Assembly (NCBI RefSeq): GCF_001050135.1 | Contig: NZ_CP012040.1 | Location: 5,597,001 to 5,661,000 of the forward strand | DNA from: Cyclobacterium amurskyense | Lineage (GTDB): Bacteria; Bacteroidota; Bacteroidia; Cytophagales; Cyclobacteriaceae | Direction of reading: 5' to 3' | DNA: 64,000 nucleotides | Shown: piece after piece, positions 9,002-20,500 of the stretch | Layout of the letters: each line of letters begins with the position of its first letter | Numbering within the stretch: position 1 is the first letter of the stretch | Position numbers and translations under genes: made by a program | Notes under the pieces: generated by a model | What the model saw: the letters and a program-made list of their open reading frames with translations, nothing else | Databases searched by the model: none | Told to the model about the DNA's origin: nothing

Positions 9002-12000
9002 TTAAAATTTCAAATTAATTCCAAAAATATAAGAGGCTGTAGTAAGGGGACTTCCACCTCCTACATTGCCATTTGATGTTTCCGGATCCACCGTAGAATA
9101 AGGAGAGAAGATAAAAGCGTTATTGACCGTAGAGTAAATTCTGGCAGATGTTAAACCTAACTTCTGAATCAGTTCTGCATTTATATTATATCCCAAGGCA
9201 ATGTTTCTTATTTTAATATAAGAACCATCAAAATACCTAACAGCAGAGGCATACAATGGAGCCTCACCGGCATTTGGTCTAGGAATCGCATTTGTAGGAT
9301 TATCAGCTGTCCAGTAATCCATTGTAATGGCATTGTACCTGCCTTGCCAATTGTTTCCTCCCAAATTATGATAGCCGCTATTCAGCATTTGACCCATTCT
9401 GGCATGCACGAGCACTGATAAATCGAAGCCCTTATAGCTAACTCTATTGGTTAATCCACCTGACCAGCTAGGTACTGTAGAGCCCAAAACCTTTCTGTCA
9501 TCCGAATTAATATTCCCATCGGGTTGCTTATTTAATTCACCGTCTTCACCTCTTCCATTCACATCATTGATTCGGATATCACCTGGTTGTTGCCCATAAT
9601 CCGCAGCTAAATCTGCCTCATCTAATTGCCAGATTCCCCCTTGCTCAAAATCGTAAAACACATTGATAGGCTCACCTATAAACCAGTTGTTTCCTACATC
9701 ATCACTCTCTCCATCAAACAGCTCTGTAATTTGCTCTTTATTGGAAAAAACATTCATGTTAACATCCCATTTTAAGCCCGCAGGTCGGTTGATAATGTTG
9801 GCATTAACAGACAGCTCCCAACCGGAATTTCTAGTACTTCCTATATTTTGCAGAACGGAATTGTACCCAGAGGTAATTGGTAATAACCTGTTCAATAATA
9901 GATTGCTGGTATTGGTAATATAATACTCCAGACTACCGTTAATTCGGTCCTCAAACAAACCATAATCAAGACCTAAATTCATGGTTTTTGAAATCTCCCA
10001 TTTCAAATCTGGATTTGGGATTAAGTTATTGGCATAACCAAAAGCAGCAGTAGACCCAAAAACATAGGTGGTTCTTTCCAGTCCACCGAGGGTCTGATAA
10101 GCAGAAATGGCAGTATTTCCCACTTCACCATATCCACCTCTAACCTTTAAAAAGGAAATTTTAGACCCCTGCATTAATTCTTCTTCAGATAAAATATAAC
10201 CTGCAGAAAATGCGGGGAAAAAGGCCCACTTATTGCCTTCTGCTAACCTTGAAGATCCATCAGCTCTACCTGTAAGGGTAAACAGAAATTTGTCATCAAA
10301 GCGGTAATTAGCCCTTCCCATATAGGAGGTAAGTCCCCATTCACCTAGAGAGCTACCAATTCCAGTGATTGTAGAAGAACTTCCCAAGTCATAAAACAAG
10401 GATTTCTCAATAGGAATGTCTTGTCCTGAGAGTGAGGAAGTTTCAAATCGACTTGACTGTACTGAAAATAAGCCAACCAAATTAAGGTCATGATTTCCAA
10501 AACTTTTGTCATAGGAAAGAATGTTTTCCTGAGTATAAGCAAAATCCATTTGGTTGTTTATAGACCCTTGGTTTATGTTTCCATCCAACATTCCACCATA
10601 AGTTCCTCTTCTGGATAAATTGAAATCAGGCCCGTAATTCACTCTAAGTTTTAAATTGTCATTGAATTGGTATTCAGCATAGAGATTGGCAAAGATCCTA
10701 TGCCCTCTAGTCTCATCTATGTACTGATAAGGTTGATAGTTAAGCAAAGGATTGGCAAGCAGGCCTTCCCTAGGGTTTGGGAAAGCCAAGAAATTTCCCT
10801 CTTCATCATAAGGACCTACTAAGGGGGAATATCCCAAAGAATTTGAAAAGGGAGCGCTAGACATTTGATTTCTTTCACTTAAGCTAACCGTAGCACTAAG
10901 CCCCATTTTAAGCTTATCCGTTAATTTAGACTCAAGGTTAACTCGTATTGCTGTTCTTTCGAAATCAGTACCCGGTATATAACCGTCTTCTTTGAAAAAA
11001 GAACCCGATACATAATAATTTACTTTATCGGTTCCACCACTAACGGAGACTTGGTGGTCTTGTTGACTGCCCGTCTGTATGGCTAAATCCAACCAATTTG
11101 TAAATCTACCCGCTTGTAGGTTTTCTATTTCTAGAGGTGCAAGAAAATTACTGTCGAATGATGAATCATCTCCATCATGCCCTCTGGCAATTCTGGAATA
11201 GGCCGCAAATGCATTCCCATCCATAAGATTGAGGTTTTCTATGGGTTGTTTTACCCCATAATAGCCATCGTAGCTAATAACTGCCTTCCCTGTTTTTCCT
11301 CTTTTGGTCGTAATCAAAACCACGCCATTGGCCCCTCTGGAACCATAGATAGCTACAGAACTTGCATCCTTTAAAACCTCCATTGATTCAATATCATTGG
11401 GGTTAAAATCATTGATATTTGCATTGGTAGGAATGCCATCAATTACATAGAGCGGTTCATTACTTGCATTAATGGATCGATTGCCTCGAATTCTAATTTG
11501 AACAGGTGATCCTGGAGAGCCATTTGCCCTAACAATATCAACACCGGCTAACCTGCCTTGGGATTGTTCCAAAAAATTGCCGGCGGGAGTTTCTTTTAGA
11601 TCTTCACTAGTAACAGAAGAGATGGCTCCTGTCAGGTCACTTTTACGCTGGGTACCATAACCCACAACAACAACCTCTTCTAAAGCCGAGGTATCTTCCT
11701 GCAAAGAAATATTGATAGTGGTTTGATTGCCGACAGTTACTTCAGCCGACTGAAAGCCAATAAATGAAACCCTAATGACTTGTCCTACGGTAGCATCAAT
11801 ATTGAATTTCCCATCTATGTCGGTAACCGTTCCCCTAGTAGTTCCTACAACTATAACTGTAGCACCAGGGATAGGAGAATTATTTTGATCTACGACCGTT
11901 CCAATAAGTGGAATCGGGAGTGCATTATTGGAATTAATTGTTTCCAATTCTGAAGGTTGGATGGCAGTTGATTTACCTGTATAAGCACTTGCTTGCCTAT

Positions 12001-12070
12001 TATTGCATAGTGCCAAAACAGAAAACACCAACAGCCAAACCAGCTGATAGTTAGTAAACTTTTTTTTCAT
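9002..12070 (-). CDS. SusC/RagA TonB-linked outer-membrane protein (cassette A)
   Basis: A 1022-residue TonB-dependent transporter without an STN domain. It has a signal peptide (about 1-29), a carboxypeptidase-regulatory-like domain at about 56-125 (PIPGATVIVVGTTRGTVTD), a TonB-box-like EEVVVVGYGTQ, plug with NRSINASNEPLYVIDGIP, and a barrel ending in FGINLKF. Lack of STN and absence of an adjacent sigma/FecR pair mean it is probably regulated differently from the SusC genes at 499 and 23397. A promoter-like element shared with the SusC gene of cassette B lies about 150 bases upstream. Confidence 0.95.
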   Translation of the reverse strand: MKKKFTNYQLVWLLVFSVLALCNNRQASAYTGKSTAIQPSELETINSNNALPIPLIGTVVDQNNSPIPGATVIVVGTTRGTVTDIDGKFNIDATVGQVIRVSFIGFQSAEVTVGNQTTINISLQEDTSALEEVVVVGYGTQRKSDLTGAISSVTSEDLKETPAGNFLEQSQGRLAGVDIVRANGSPGSPVQIRIRGNRSINASNEPLYVIDGIPTNANINDFNPNDIESMEVLKDASSVAIYGSRGANGVVLITTKRGKTGKAVISYDGYYGVKQPIENLNLMDGNAFAAYSRIARGHDGDDSSFDSNFLAPLEIENLQAGRFTNWLDLAIQTGSQQDHQVSVSGGTDKVNYYVSGSFFKEDGYIPGTDFERTAIRVNLESKLTDKLKMGLSATVSLSERNQMSSAPFSNSLGYSPLVGPYDEEGNFLAFPNPREGLLANPLLNYQPYQYIDETRGHRIFANLYAEYQFNDNLKLRVNYGPDFNLSRRGTYGGMLDGNINQGSINNQMDFAYTQENILSYDKSFGNHDLNLVGLFSVQSSRFETSSLSGQDIPIEKSLFYDLGSSSTITGIGSSLGEWGLTSYMGRANYRFDDKFLFTLTGRADGSSRLAEGNKWAFFPAFSAGYILSEEELMQGSKISFLKVRGGYGEVGNTAISAYQTLGGLERTTYVFGSTAAFGYANNLIPNPDLKWEISKTMNLGLDYGLFEDRINGSLEYYITNTSNLLLNRLLPITSGYNSVLQNIGSTRNSGWELSVNANIINRPAGLKWDVNMNVFSNKEQITELFDGESDDVGNNWFIGEPINVFYDFEQGGIWQLDEADLAADYGQQPGDIRINDVNGRGEDGELNKQPDGNINSDDRKVLGSTVPSWSGGLTNRVSYKGFDLSVLVHARMGQMLNSGYHNLGGNNWQGRYNAITMDYWTADNPTNAIPRPNAGEAPLYASAVRYFDGSYIKIRNIALGYNINAELIQKLGLTSARIYSTVNNAFIFSPYSTVDPETSNGNVGGGSPLTTASYIFGINLKF

Positions 12071-12441
12071 GAGGTTTTAATTTGGGTTATTGTAATAATT
12101 CTTAGGGTGGTACTATTAAATAATGGGCATTTTCTAAAATGGATAATACCAGAAGCCTAAATGTAACATTCAGCTTTAGAATCCAAAACTTAGTTGGCCA
12201 CCCTAATATTTTAGCATCACAATATATAAAAATAACCATAATTCTTATTTCTCAAAGAATACAAATGGTTAGAAAAATTGATAAATAGAGATTCAGTTTT
12301 TAATCGAGTAGAAAAGTATCCTCAATTAAATACTTATTATTAGTTTTTAGTAATCTAAGCCAAATTATTAAAGGTATTAAAAGAAAACCTATCCGGCATT
12401 ATTATTTAAATCGCATGATCACTTATTCCTCTTAGGCTTAC
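12071..12441. other. Intergenic region upstream of cassette A susC
   Basis: About 370 bases between the second PhoD-like gene and susC. No gene was found. The part nearest susC should be its 5' leader and includes a TTTGGGTTATTG element (minus strand CAATAACCCAAA) at about 12081-12092 that recurs at the same place before the susC of cassette B. A promoter-like element at 12220-12233 is listed separately. The rest is AT-rich with no structure I can support. Confidence 0.5.
12220..12233 (-). promoter_or_regulatory. Candidate promoter (-7-like) of cassette A susC
   Basis: The minus strand reads TTTTTATATATTG. A nearly identical element lies at 20786-20799 upstream of the other PhoD-cassette susC, at a similar distance from the start codon (about 150 versus 129 bases). 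It resembles but does not exactly match the Bacteroidota TAnnTTTG -7 box. Conservation between paralogous loci is the main support. Confidence 0.4.
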
Positions 12442-13971
12442 TCATGGTGTTAATTCACTTTTTCTAATTTTTTTCTCGAAAATAGAATGTCCATCTTCAC
12501 TTACAAGCCGGAAAACTACAGCCGGGTCCTTTTTAGAAGGGAGGTAAGTAAATTCTCCAAAAGCAAATTCCCCGTCGATGCCATACAATTGGGTGTCCCA
12601 GGAAGGGTCATTGGCGGGAGGCCCTACCCTTGCACCCAAACTAGCAGCTTCAAACTCATAAAATCCAAAATTAGATTTCCTTGGTATGGTAAATCCTCTG
12701 GCCCCGTGTCTGTCTCCCGAAATAAGCAAGACACCACTGATATTATTTTCTTCGATAAAACTAAACAACTCTTCCCTTCCTTCGGGGTCATTTACTCCCC
12801 ATGAATCTTTACCATTGGATACATAATCACTCCACATGGATCCACAGGACAGGACAATAAATGGTCCTTCACAATCCAATAATTGTTCTTTTAACCAATT
12901 CATCTGTTGAGGGCCTAAAAATGAACCTTTTTTCCCGGTTCTAAAAAATCGATTGTCCGTCATGATGATGTCAAAGGGGCCTATTCTGTCCCTTGTAAAT
13001 ATCCCTTCCTGACCTGTTTCATCTCCATAAGAGTTGTTGACCCATGAATGCTTGAATACTTCCCTGACACCATTTCGACCCTTTTCTGAGTATCCATCAG
13101 GTATCCCGGCTTTGTCATTATCAAAATAGTCATGATCATCCCAAGAAGCATAAACAGGAGTTTGTGCAGCAAAGTTTTGCCAGGCAGGTAAAAAATCTCT
13201 TAACAAGTAATCAGCCCTATGCATGCCCAAATGATCATTTCTATCTTGAACAGCAATATCACCTAAAAACAGCATCGCTTGATTTCCTCTCTTTTGAATT
13301 TGCTCCAGCAAAGTATGGTTTCCTAAGCCCCAACGGTGCGGGCAGGAACCAAAAGCAATTTTCACCTCTTCATATTGGTTGTCTTCTGGCAAGGTTTTGA
13401 TGATTTGTTCAACGCTTGGCGAAAGGGTTATACCGTTTACAATGATCTTATAAGGATAGCTTGTAGAAGGTTTTAAATCATCAATTTTTACAACTGCTGA
13501 TAACTCGGTTTTTCCATCAGTAAATACTGGTCCATAGATTTTCCCTTCTCCAGTTTTCTCAATCCACACTTCTACTTTTGCAGGTTCTAAAGTCCTTAGC
13601 CAGACTGAAGCACAATTGGATTTAATTTGTCCAAGCATGGGGCCGGCAAGAATTCCGCGGTTTTGCTGAATAAGCAGGTCTTTAAATGAAGAATTTTTTA
13701 TTAAATCAGCATAGGATGCATTTTTATCGGCTGATAGAATTTTATATGCCGATTCGTAAAGGTTTATTTCACCATCAGGTGTTGTGCCCCAGTATTTCAA
13801 AATCTCCCGGCTATCTGTGCTCTTGTTCATTGGGTGACCTTGTTCACCAAAATTTTGAGCACAGACCTGGAAAGTCATGCTAAACAACAACCCCATCAAA
13901 ATACAATGGATAGTTATTCGTGGTTGATTTTTTTTCCGATATTTATTGGATAAATCTTTTTTTAATTTCAT
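12442..13971 (-). CDS. PhoD-like phosphatase, divergent subtype, secreted
   Basis: A 509-residue metallophosphatase of the PhoD superfamily, clearly different from the two Tat-type paralogues nearby. It starts with a Sec-type signal (hydrophobic segment about 21-38, ending VCAQN) and no twin arginine. An extra helical region (about 50-105) precedes the beta-sandwich domain (about 108-195, GPMLGQIKSNCASVWLR). Catalytic motifs are FGSC with Cys210, LGDIA with Asp238, WDDHDYFDND at 277-286 and SGDRHGARGF near 430. It should hydrolyse phosphate esters outside the inner membrane. It follows the Tat-type PhoD gene by 79 bases on the same strand, probably in one transcript. Confidence 0.88.
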   Translation of the reverse strand: MKLKKDLSNKYRKKNQPRITIHCILMGLLFSMTFQVCAQNFGEQGHPMNKSTDSREILKYWGTTPDGEINLYESAYKILSADKNASYADLIKNSSFKDLLIQQNRGILAGPMLGQIKSNCASVWLRTLEPAKVEVWIEKTGEGKIYGPVFTDGKTELSAVVKIDDLKPSTSYPYKIIVNGITLSPSVEQIIKTLPEDNQYEEVKIAFGSCPHRWGLGNHTLLEQIQKRGNQAMLFLGDIAVQDRNDHLGMHRADYLLRDFLPAWQNFAAQTPVYASWDDHDYFDNDKAGIPDGYSEKGRNGVREVFKHSWVNNSYGDETGQEGIFTRDRIGPFDIIMTDNRFFRTGKKGSFLGPQQMNWLKEQLLDCEGPFIVLSCGSMWSDYVSNGKDSWGVNDPEGREELFSFIEENNISGVLLISGDRHGARGFTIPRKSNFGFYEFEAASLGARVGPPANDPSWDTQLYGIDGEFAFGEFTYLPSKKDPAVVFRLVSEDGHSIFEKKIRKSELTP

Positions 13972-14050
13972 ACTTTGTCTAATATTTTTGAAATTTCTAT
14001 ACTCATCTCCTTTTCTAAAAGAGGATGACGTTATTTCTTAAATCAAAACA

Positions 14051-15532
14051 TCAACTATCAAATTCTACTTTATTCACTATTCTTCCTTCTACATCATAAT
14101 GCCTGAAGTCAATTTTGGGAACAGAGCCATTTCGGAATACTTTTATTCCCAAAAACCCGCCCTTTACCCTCAAAAATTGATGTTCTGGTCGTTTATCATC
14201 TTGAGACCAGCCTCCGGATTGGGAATCTGATACGGGACCTGCACCAAACTCTCTCAAACCTGTTGCTTCATCTATAGAATAATACTGCCAATGCCTGTCT
14301 CCATTGACTACAAAAACCCCCTTTTTATCGGACAAAAATCCTCTTATCCAATTTCCTTCTTTTTCAAACAATTGATTGGCATGGTTGTCTCGTTTTTTCT
14401 CTCTATCCGGACCAACTACGGGGGTGGGAGAAAACAAGATTTTAAAAGTGGCATCTGATTTTTCAAAGGTTTCTATGAACCAATTCTTTTGCTCTTCACC
14501 CCAAATCGTTCTGGGCTGGCCTGCGGATATGTCTTTAGGACTTCGGTATTCCCTCCCCTCCACAAGCCAAATCTGTAAATCTTTTCCCCATCTAAAAGTC
14601 CTGTAAGGTTTGTCTTTTAAGGGAACATTTTCTCGCCAAATCTTTAAGCCATTTTCCAAAGTTAACTCACCCAAGGGACTGGAATCCGGATATACATCAT
14701 CCTTAAGCAAATCATGATCATCCTTAAGCATATAAATTGGCACTTGTTGATAGAATTCCTTAATAGAAGCCCAACCATCCATAGCATGCCACTTATGTCT
14801 GGCCTTTTCTATATCAGTGGCCAATGGCCCAATCCTGTCATAATACACATAATCTCCTGTATGTACGAAAAAATCGGGCTTTAATTTTGTCATTGCATCA
14901 TAAGTTTTGAAACCCCGCTTGGCATCATCATAATTCCAGAAGTATTGGCAGGTGGAAGTGGTTAAGTTTACCGACTTAATCTCCGTTGGGTCAGAAGCAG
15001 TATTAAAACTACCTGACACAGATGAATGAACCTGTCCATCCGCTGGCATGGCCTCCAATTCAAAGGAATAATGTTCACCTGATTTTAGATTTGTCAAAGG
15101 TATTTGGGCAGTAAAATCATTGATCGATTCAGTTTTATACCAATCTGTTTCTACAGTTTTCCCCTTTGCCTTGTATTTAATTCTAACTTTTCCTTTAGCC
15201 CCAACAATGGCACCATCCATATTTTTCACCGGCTGATTTTCATCAAAATCTACCGGGTAATAATTGTTGGCTTTAGGCTTTGTTTTGGCCTTTTTATGAA
15301 TAATCGGTTTAGGCTTTTTACTATGACTAAGCCTGGTCCATACGACTGCCTCAGTTGTAGATACTTCGGTTACTTTAAAGCCATTCGGGAAATACAACTT
15401 TCCGGTGTTCTTAGGCAAGCCAAAGAGATTTTTCATGGCCAACAAGGGTTTCACCCTCCCCACAAAAAATGAAATTAAAAAGAAACTAAACTTTCCTAAA
15501 AAGGATCTTCTTTTGGACACTTTCACTTCCAT
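14051..15532 (-). CDS. PhoD-like metallophosphatase/phosphodiesterase, Tat-exported (cassette B)
   Basis: A 493-residue PhoD-family enzyme, paralogous to the one at 5701-7164. The two share long near-identical blocks around every active-site motif: LTTSTCQYFW, FFVHTGDYVYYD, KDDHDLLKDD, VEGREYRS, GPDREKK and FVVNGDRHWQY. The N-terminus has a twin-arginine signal (KRRSFLGKF, residues 7-15). A Lys-rich insertion (KPKPIIHKKAKTKPKA, about residues 73-88) is not seen in its paralogue. The role is expected to be periplasmic or surface phosphate-ester hydrolysis. It lies downstream of susC-susD as in cassette A and is followed by a second, divergent PhoD-like gene. Confidence 0.9.
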   Translation of the reverse strand: MEVKVSKRRSFLGKFSFFLISFFVGRVKPLLAMKNLFGLPKNTGKLYFPNGFKVTEVSTTEAVVWTRLSHSKKPKPIIHKKAKTKPKANNYYPVDFDENQPVKNMDGAIVGAKGKVRIKYKAKGKTVETDWYKTESINDFTAQIPLTNLKSGEHYSFELEAMPADGQVHSSVSGSFNTASDPTEIKSVNLTTSTCQYFWNYDDAKRGFKTYDAMTKLKPDFFVHTGDYVYYDRIGPLATDIEKARHKWHAMDGWASIKEFYQQVPIYMLKDDHDLLKDDVYPDSSPLGELTLENGLKIWRENVPLKDKPYRTFRWGKDLQIWLVEGREYRSPKDISAGQPRTIWGEEQKNWFIETFEKSDATFKILFSPTPVVGPDREKKRDNHANQLFEKEGNWIRGFLSDKKGVFVVNGDRHWQYYSIDEATGLREFGAGPVSDSQSGGWSQDDKRPEHQFLRVKGGFLGIKVFRNGSVPKIDFRHYDVEGRIVNKVEFDS

Positions 15533-15753
15533 TTTTATCTAATTATATGTTACAACATCAGCATTTTATTGCAATTCAAAATCAGCCCTTAACTACTGTT
15601 ATCAACCTTACTATTGGGTAGGCAGGTTCACCATCGACTACCTAAACTAGACTCTCCAATCAGTTTGAATTTCTTGCTGTTACTAAATTCTCTGAGAAAG
15701 CTCGGAAAATTCTATTACATAATCCAACTTTAGTTGTATGACTGCAAATGGTA

Positions 15754-15793
15754 TAGCCGGTATTATTCCTTGATTCGAGAATAATACCGGCTT
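15754..15793 (-). terminator. Terminator-like hairpin after susD of cassette B
   Basis: Fifteen-base arms (15754-15768 and 15779-15793) pair with one mismatch around a 10-base loop, 39 bases past the susD stop. The T-run on the minus strand is weak. It holds the same place as the hairpin at 7306-7338 in cassette A, between susD and the phosphatase. Confidence 0.6.
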
Positions 15794-15831
15794 ATTAATG
15801 AATACTGCTATTTCAATCTCGATAAATTTGA

Positions 15832-17532
15832 TCAATAGCCGGGATTTTGCCCTAAATCTGCTTCAATATTCTTTTCAATTTCGTTGAAAGGTATAGGCCA
15901 TAAATTGTTGTGAGCTTGATACAGTTCTCCGACCCATGGATTCTTGGCTTTGGTCCATTCCACCAATTTCCCTAATCTAGTAAGGGTTAACAAGCGAAAG
16001 GATTCATAATGCAATTCACGCAAGCGCTCATCCAATAAATAATCAATGTCTAAATCTGTCGGGTTGATGACCGGGGCCTGAGCCCTATTCCTTACCGTAT
16101 TTACATCTGCAGCAGCATTTTCCTTATCCCCCATTCCGAGGTAAGCTTCTGCCCTTAATAAATAAGTTTCTGCCAAGCGTATAGCGTATCTATCTCTAAA
16201 TGTTCGCTGGGCTGAATTGGTAAGTGAGCCTGGAACAGTCTGATCATTATGGTACAATTCCGTTGGGTGTTGGCCGACGACGGAAGCTTTTGCAAATACA
16301 GGAAAGAAATTCCGAGTTGTATCATTTACTGAACTTAAGGCAATGGGTACATTGTCTTTGAAAACCCATTTCCCGTTGTGATCCGAACTTGGGTTATTGA
16401 CTATAAAATCCCTTACGATATTGTACTCAGAATTCCTCATGTCTTGTTCATAACCACTTTTCCTCCAAATATTGTCATACAAATACCGAGTAGGGCTCAT
16501 AAATCCTGATCCTCTGCCGTAATAATTGGTATTTGGATAAGGGATCAATGGGTGAACTGACCCATCATTATTGGCAATTTTTGCTTGCCAAAGCCTTGGA
16601 ATAACAGTCCTTTCCAATTGAAAACCATCATTCCCCCCGGGAACATTAAATTCGTACTGCAATACCCATATGGCCTCCGTATTTCCGGACATTCTGTTTT
16701 GGTTTCCTTGTCTGAATAAGTCCCAATAAACATCACCTCCAAATGTAGGATGGTCTACCATTGAGCCAAACCTTTCGGTCATTAATGCTGTCTGAGGATG
16801 ATCAATAACCTGGGAAGCCGCGTTTACCGCCTCCTGCCATTTACCTAAAGAAATATAAACCTCAGATAATAAATGGTAAGCTGCCTGTTTATTGATTCTG
16901 GAATTGTCTACATCGTCCACATCAGGTAATTCCTGGGCCGCCAACAATAAATCAGCTGCACTTTGCTGGTATACTTCTTCTCTGCTGGAGCGAACAAAAT
17001 CTCTCCTAGGGGAAGTTACTTCTTCCAACACTATGGGGACATCTCCATAAAGGTTGGCTAACATCTTGTACATAAAGCCTCTAAAAAAAGCGGCTTCAGC
17101 CTGCACACGTTTCTTTTGTTCAGCTGTCAATTGACTCTGTGGGCCTTCAGATCTACCTATGATCACATTGACATCATAGATGATGCGATAGGCAGGTCTC
17201 CACATGGCTTCATAAACAAGACTTGTATTGGTAGGTAAAAGCAATGAACCTCCCCAATCAGGTCTCGTTCCAAAATTCTTGTGCGCATAAACCATGTCCG
17301 TTCCATCCCATGAAATGGCCGGAAAACTGTTTTGGTTATCGCTTGTATAAAATTCGTTTCTTACCTGAGCGTATAGGTTTAACACAGCAGCATCAAAATC
17401 ATTGACTGTCACATAAGCAATTTCAGGAGAAAGAAAATCCTTAGGAATCTCTTCCAAAAAACTATCCTCATTACAGCCGAGAATAAGAAAGCATGCGATT
17501 AATATCAGGAATTTATTTTTTATCGTTTTCAT
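15832..17532 (-). CDS. SusD/RagB-family lipoprotein (cassette B)
   Basis: A SusD homologue of 566 residues when started at 17532 (MKTIKNKF). The longer frame to 17562 adds ten residues ahead of the signal peptide and overlaps the susC stop, so the internal methionine is preferred. The signal ends LILGC with the lipid cysteine at residue 20. SusD features include EAAFFRGFMYKMLANLYGDVP, RYAIRLAETYLLRAEAYLGM and the C-terminal LGQNPGY. It is the partner of the SusC just upstream and precedes two PhoD-like phosphatases. Confidence 0.93.
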   Translation of the reverse strand: MKTIKNKFLILIACFLILGCNEDSFLEEIPKDFLSPEIAYVTVNDFDAAVLNLYAQVRNEFYTSDNQNSFPAISWDGTDMVYAHKNFGTRPDWGGSLLLPTNTSLVYEAMWRPAYRIIYDVNVIIGRSEGPQSQLTAEQKKRVQAEAAFFRGFMYKMLANLYGDVPIVLEEVTSPRRDFVRSSREEVYQQSAADLLLAAQELPDVDDVDNSRINKQAAYHLLSEVYISLGKWQEAVNAASQVIDHPQTALMTERFGSMVDHPTFGGDVYWDLFRQGNQNRMSGNTEAIWVLQYEFNVPGGNDGFQLERTVIPRLWQAKIANNDGSVHPLIPYPNTNYYGRGSGFMSPTRYLYDNIWRKSGYEQDMRNSEYNIVRDFIVNNPSSDHNGKWVFKDNVPIALSSVNDTTRNFFPVFAKASVVGQHPTELYHNDQTVPGSLTNSAQRTFRDRYAIRLAETYLLRAEAYLGMGDKENAAADVNTVRNRAQAPVINPTDLDIDYLLDERLRELHYESFRLLTLTRLGKLVEWTKAKNPWVGELYQAHNNLWPIPFNEIEKNIEADLGQNPGY

Positions 17533-17561
17533 GTATTTATAGTTTAACGGCCAAAAAATCA

Positions 17562-20500
17562 TTAAAAACCAAGATTTAATCCGACAGAGTATCCCTTGAG
17601 TACAGGTCTTCCGGTACGGTTAATATTTTGGCCGGTTTCAGGATCCCATCCGGGCCATTTGGTAAGAGTGTACAAGTTTTTGCCACTCACAAATACCTTA
17701 AGGTTTTGAATTTTTAACTTGGTCAACAATTCCCTTGGGAAATTATAAGCCAAGGAAACATCCTGAAGTCTAACAAAACTCCTTGGAATATACCTTGTGC
17801 CTGCTATTCCACTGGAAATATTAATATTTGGGCGTTCATAAATTGCATCGGTATTCTCCGGTGTCCAATAATCCAAGCCCAATGGAAAATCATTATTAAA
17901 GTGATTTTCTTGGTTAATGATTTGCCAACTATTAATATTGTCCATCCCTAAATACCTTGAATTGCCACCTTGAATAGAATTAATAAATAATCTAAAGGTC
18001 CAATTTTTATAAGTTAGGGTATTGTTGATACTAAAACGGTAAGAAGGCTCTTCATAGCCAATGATGCTACGATCTGCCGGATCAATCTCTCCATCTCCAT
18101 TGATGTCCATTACTTTGTAGGCCCCCAAGTCCGAATAGACTGGAATTTCATCATTAATTTGCCATAAACCATTGATGGAATAATCGAAAATAGCATCCAA
18201 GGGATACCCGATAAACAAACCTTCGGAAACCAAATCATCCTCTACCCCATCTCCATCAAGATCAAAACCTAACAATTCTCTAAGTTCGTTCCTATTTCTT
18301 GAAAACATAAAAGTACTTTCCCAGGTCAAATCATTTTTCCTAATATTGGCAGTGGTAATGGCTATATCCAGTCCTTGATTATGAATTCGGCCAAGGTTAT
18401 CCGGAAAAGTTTCAAACCTACTGATTCCCGGAATGTCTACTTGGTACAATAAGTCGGTGGTCTCGTTGTTGTAATAATCGATAGATCCACTGATCCTATT
18501 TCCAAGAATTGCAAAATCAACCCCTAGGTTAATCCCCGTAGTGGTTTCCCATTTAAGGTTAGGGCTAGCCAATTTATTTATTGCTTGGGTATAAAGTGGA
18601 GTTCCATCTGCGGTTATATAATTAAACCCACCTGCCACTGTGGCCAATGTTTGGTACCTACCTACCGTTCTGTTACCATTAGAACCATAGGAAATTCTTA
18701 GCTTAAGATTGTTTAGCCAATCTGTATTGTCTGCAATAAATATTTCTTCACTGGCAGCCCAAGCTAAAGATAGGGAGGGGAAAATGCCAAATTTATTGGT
18801 AGCTCCAAAGCCGGAAAAGCCATCCCTCCTAATGGTCCCTGTAAACAAATACCTGTGATCATATCCATAAAATAATCTTGCCATTTGATAAAGGCTGGAC
18901 TCATCCCAGGCCCCTGAACTGGTTCGCTGTTGGTCTGCACTTCCTGATTGGAGGCTATTGTACCCTAGGGCTGTATTGGCATAGATAAATGAGCTGGCTT
19001 GGGTGTATTCAGATTCACGGCTTTCAGAGCCGTAAAGCAAGGTTAGAAATACATTGTGAACATCCTTAAAGGTTTTATTATACGTTAGAATATGGTCACT
19101 AGACCAATTGTAATTCAATTGATACATCTTTTGACCTCCACCTTGAAAATTACTTGCATATTCTCTAAAGTAGTAATCTTGATTGGTTGTATAATTGTTA
19201 AGATAATTAACCTTATAACTTAGGCCTTCCAAAAAGGGAAAGTCAATCTGAGCATAAAAGTTTCCAAAGAAATTAAGCCTTTTATCTACAAGATCTGCTT
19301 CCAATTGCACCATAGGATTTATGGTGTTTCCCCCGGTAATTTGAATGTACTCTCCATTTTCATCCCTTACCGTCGCAAAGGGAGATAGATACCTGTTCCC
19401 TAAACTTGGTGTAGGCCCCAAATAATTGCTCCTGGTAAAGGCGGATTGTAGCCCAAAGGTTAGCCAGTCAGTTACATTGGTTTCCAAGTTAACCCTTGCA
19501 TTGATCCTATTGTAACCTTCGTTCACCATATGACCTTTTTGATCTGTATGACCCAGTGATATGTAATAATTGGATCTTTCGGTAGCATTTGCCAAGGACA
19601 AGTTATGATTTTGAATATAGGGATTGTCATTGGTCATCAAATCATACCAATTGTCTGATCGACCTTGATTATAAGCCAATATTTCATCACTCGTTTTAAA
19701 ATTGGAGGAAGGTTCCCAGTTAGGGTTGGGCTCCAAATATCCTGATGGTTCCGTACGGCTATTGTACAAATCAGATTCCTCAGTTTTCTTTAAATAATCG
19801 GCTGCCGTACCTGTTTTAAATTCTTTAATCGGCTTTTGAAAGGTAAAGCTATTGGAATAGTTAATGGTGGGCTTACCTAAATCCACCCCTTTCTTAGTGG
19901 TAAGAATAATGACACCATTAGAAGCTTGGGAACCATAGATGGCGGCTGCACTTGCATCTTTGAGTACATCAATCGATTTGATATCATTCGGATTTAAATC
20001 ATTGATATTGCCCCTATATATGACCCCGTCTATAACAATCAAAGGGCTTTGTTCACCTGAAAGTGAGGTTCGTCCACGAATCTGAATATCAGGTTCACCA
20101 CCTGCTTGGTTCACTTGTCCCACATTTAAACCGGCAACTGAACCTTGCAGCGATTGCATAATAGAGACATTTGGAGATTCCTGAAAAGCCTCAATGTCAG
20201 CTCTTACCACAGCCCCGGTTAGGTCAGATTTTTTCTGCACACCGTAGCCTACAACAACAACCTCTTCAAGTGAGGCCATATCTTCTTGTAAAATGACATT
20301 GATTACTGTTTGATTAGCAATAATTACTTCCTCGGACTCGAAGCCAATGAAAGAAATTTTAAGCACCTGTCCGGGACCGGCTTCAATACTAAATTTACCA
20401 TCAATATCAGTAACAGTTCCGATGCTTGTTCCTACCACAATTACTGTAGCACCGGGAATGGGAATTTTATTTTGATCGACTACCCTCCCACTAATAGAAG

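Noticed and set aside
15711..15725. TCTATTACATAATCC resembles one end of the palindromic repeat
   Set aside because: Only about 15 bases match, and no second end or core is visible nearby, so a chance match or an old remnant cannot be told apart.
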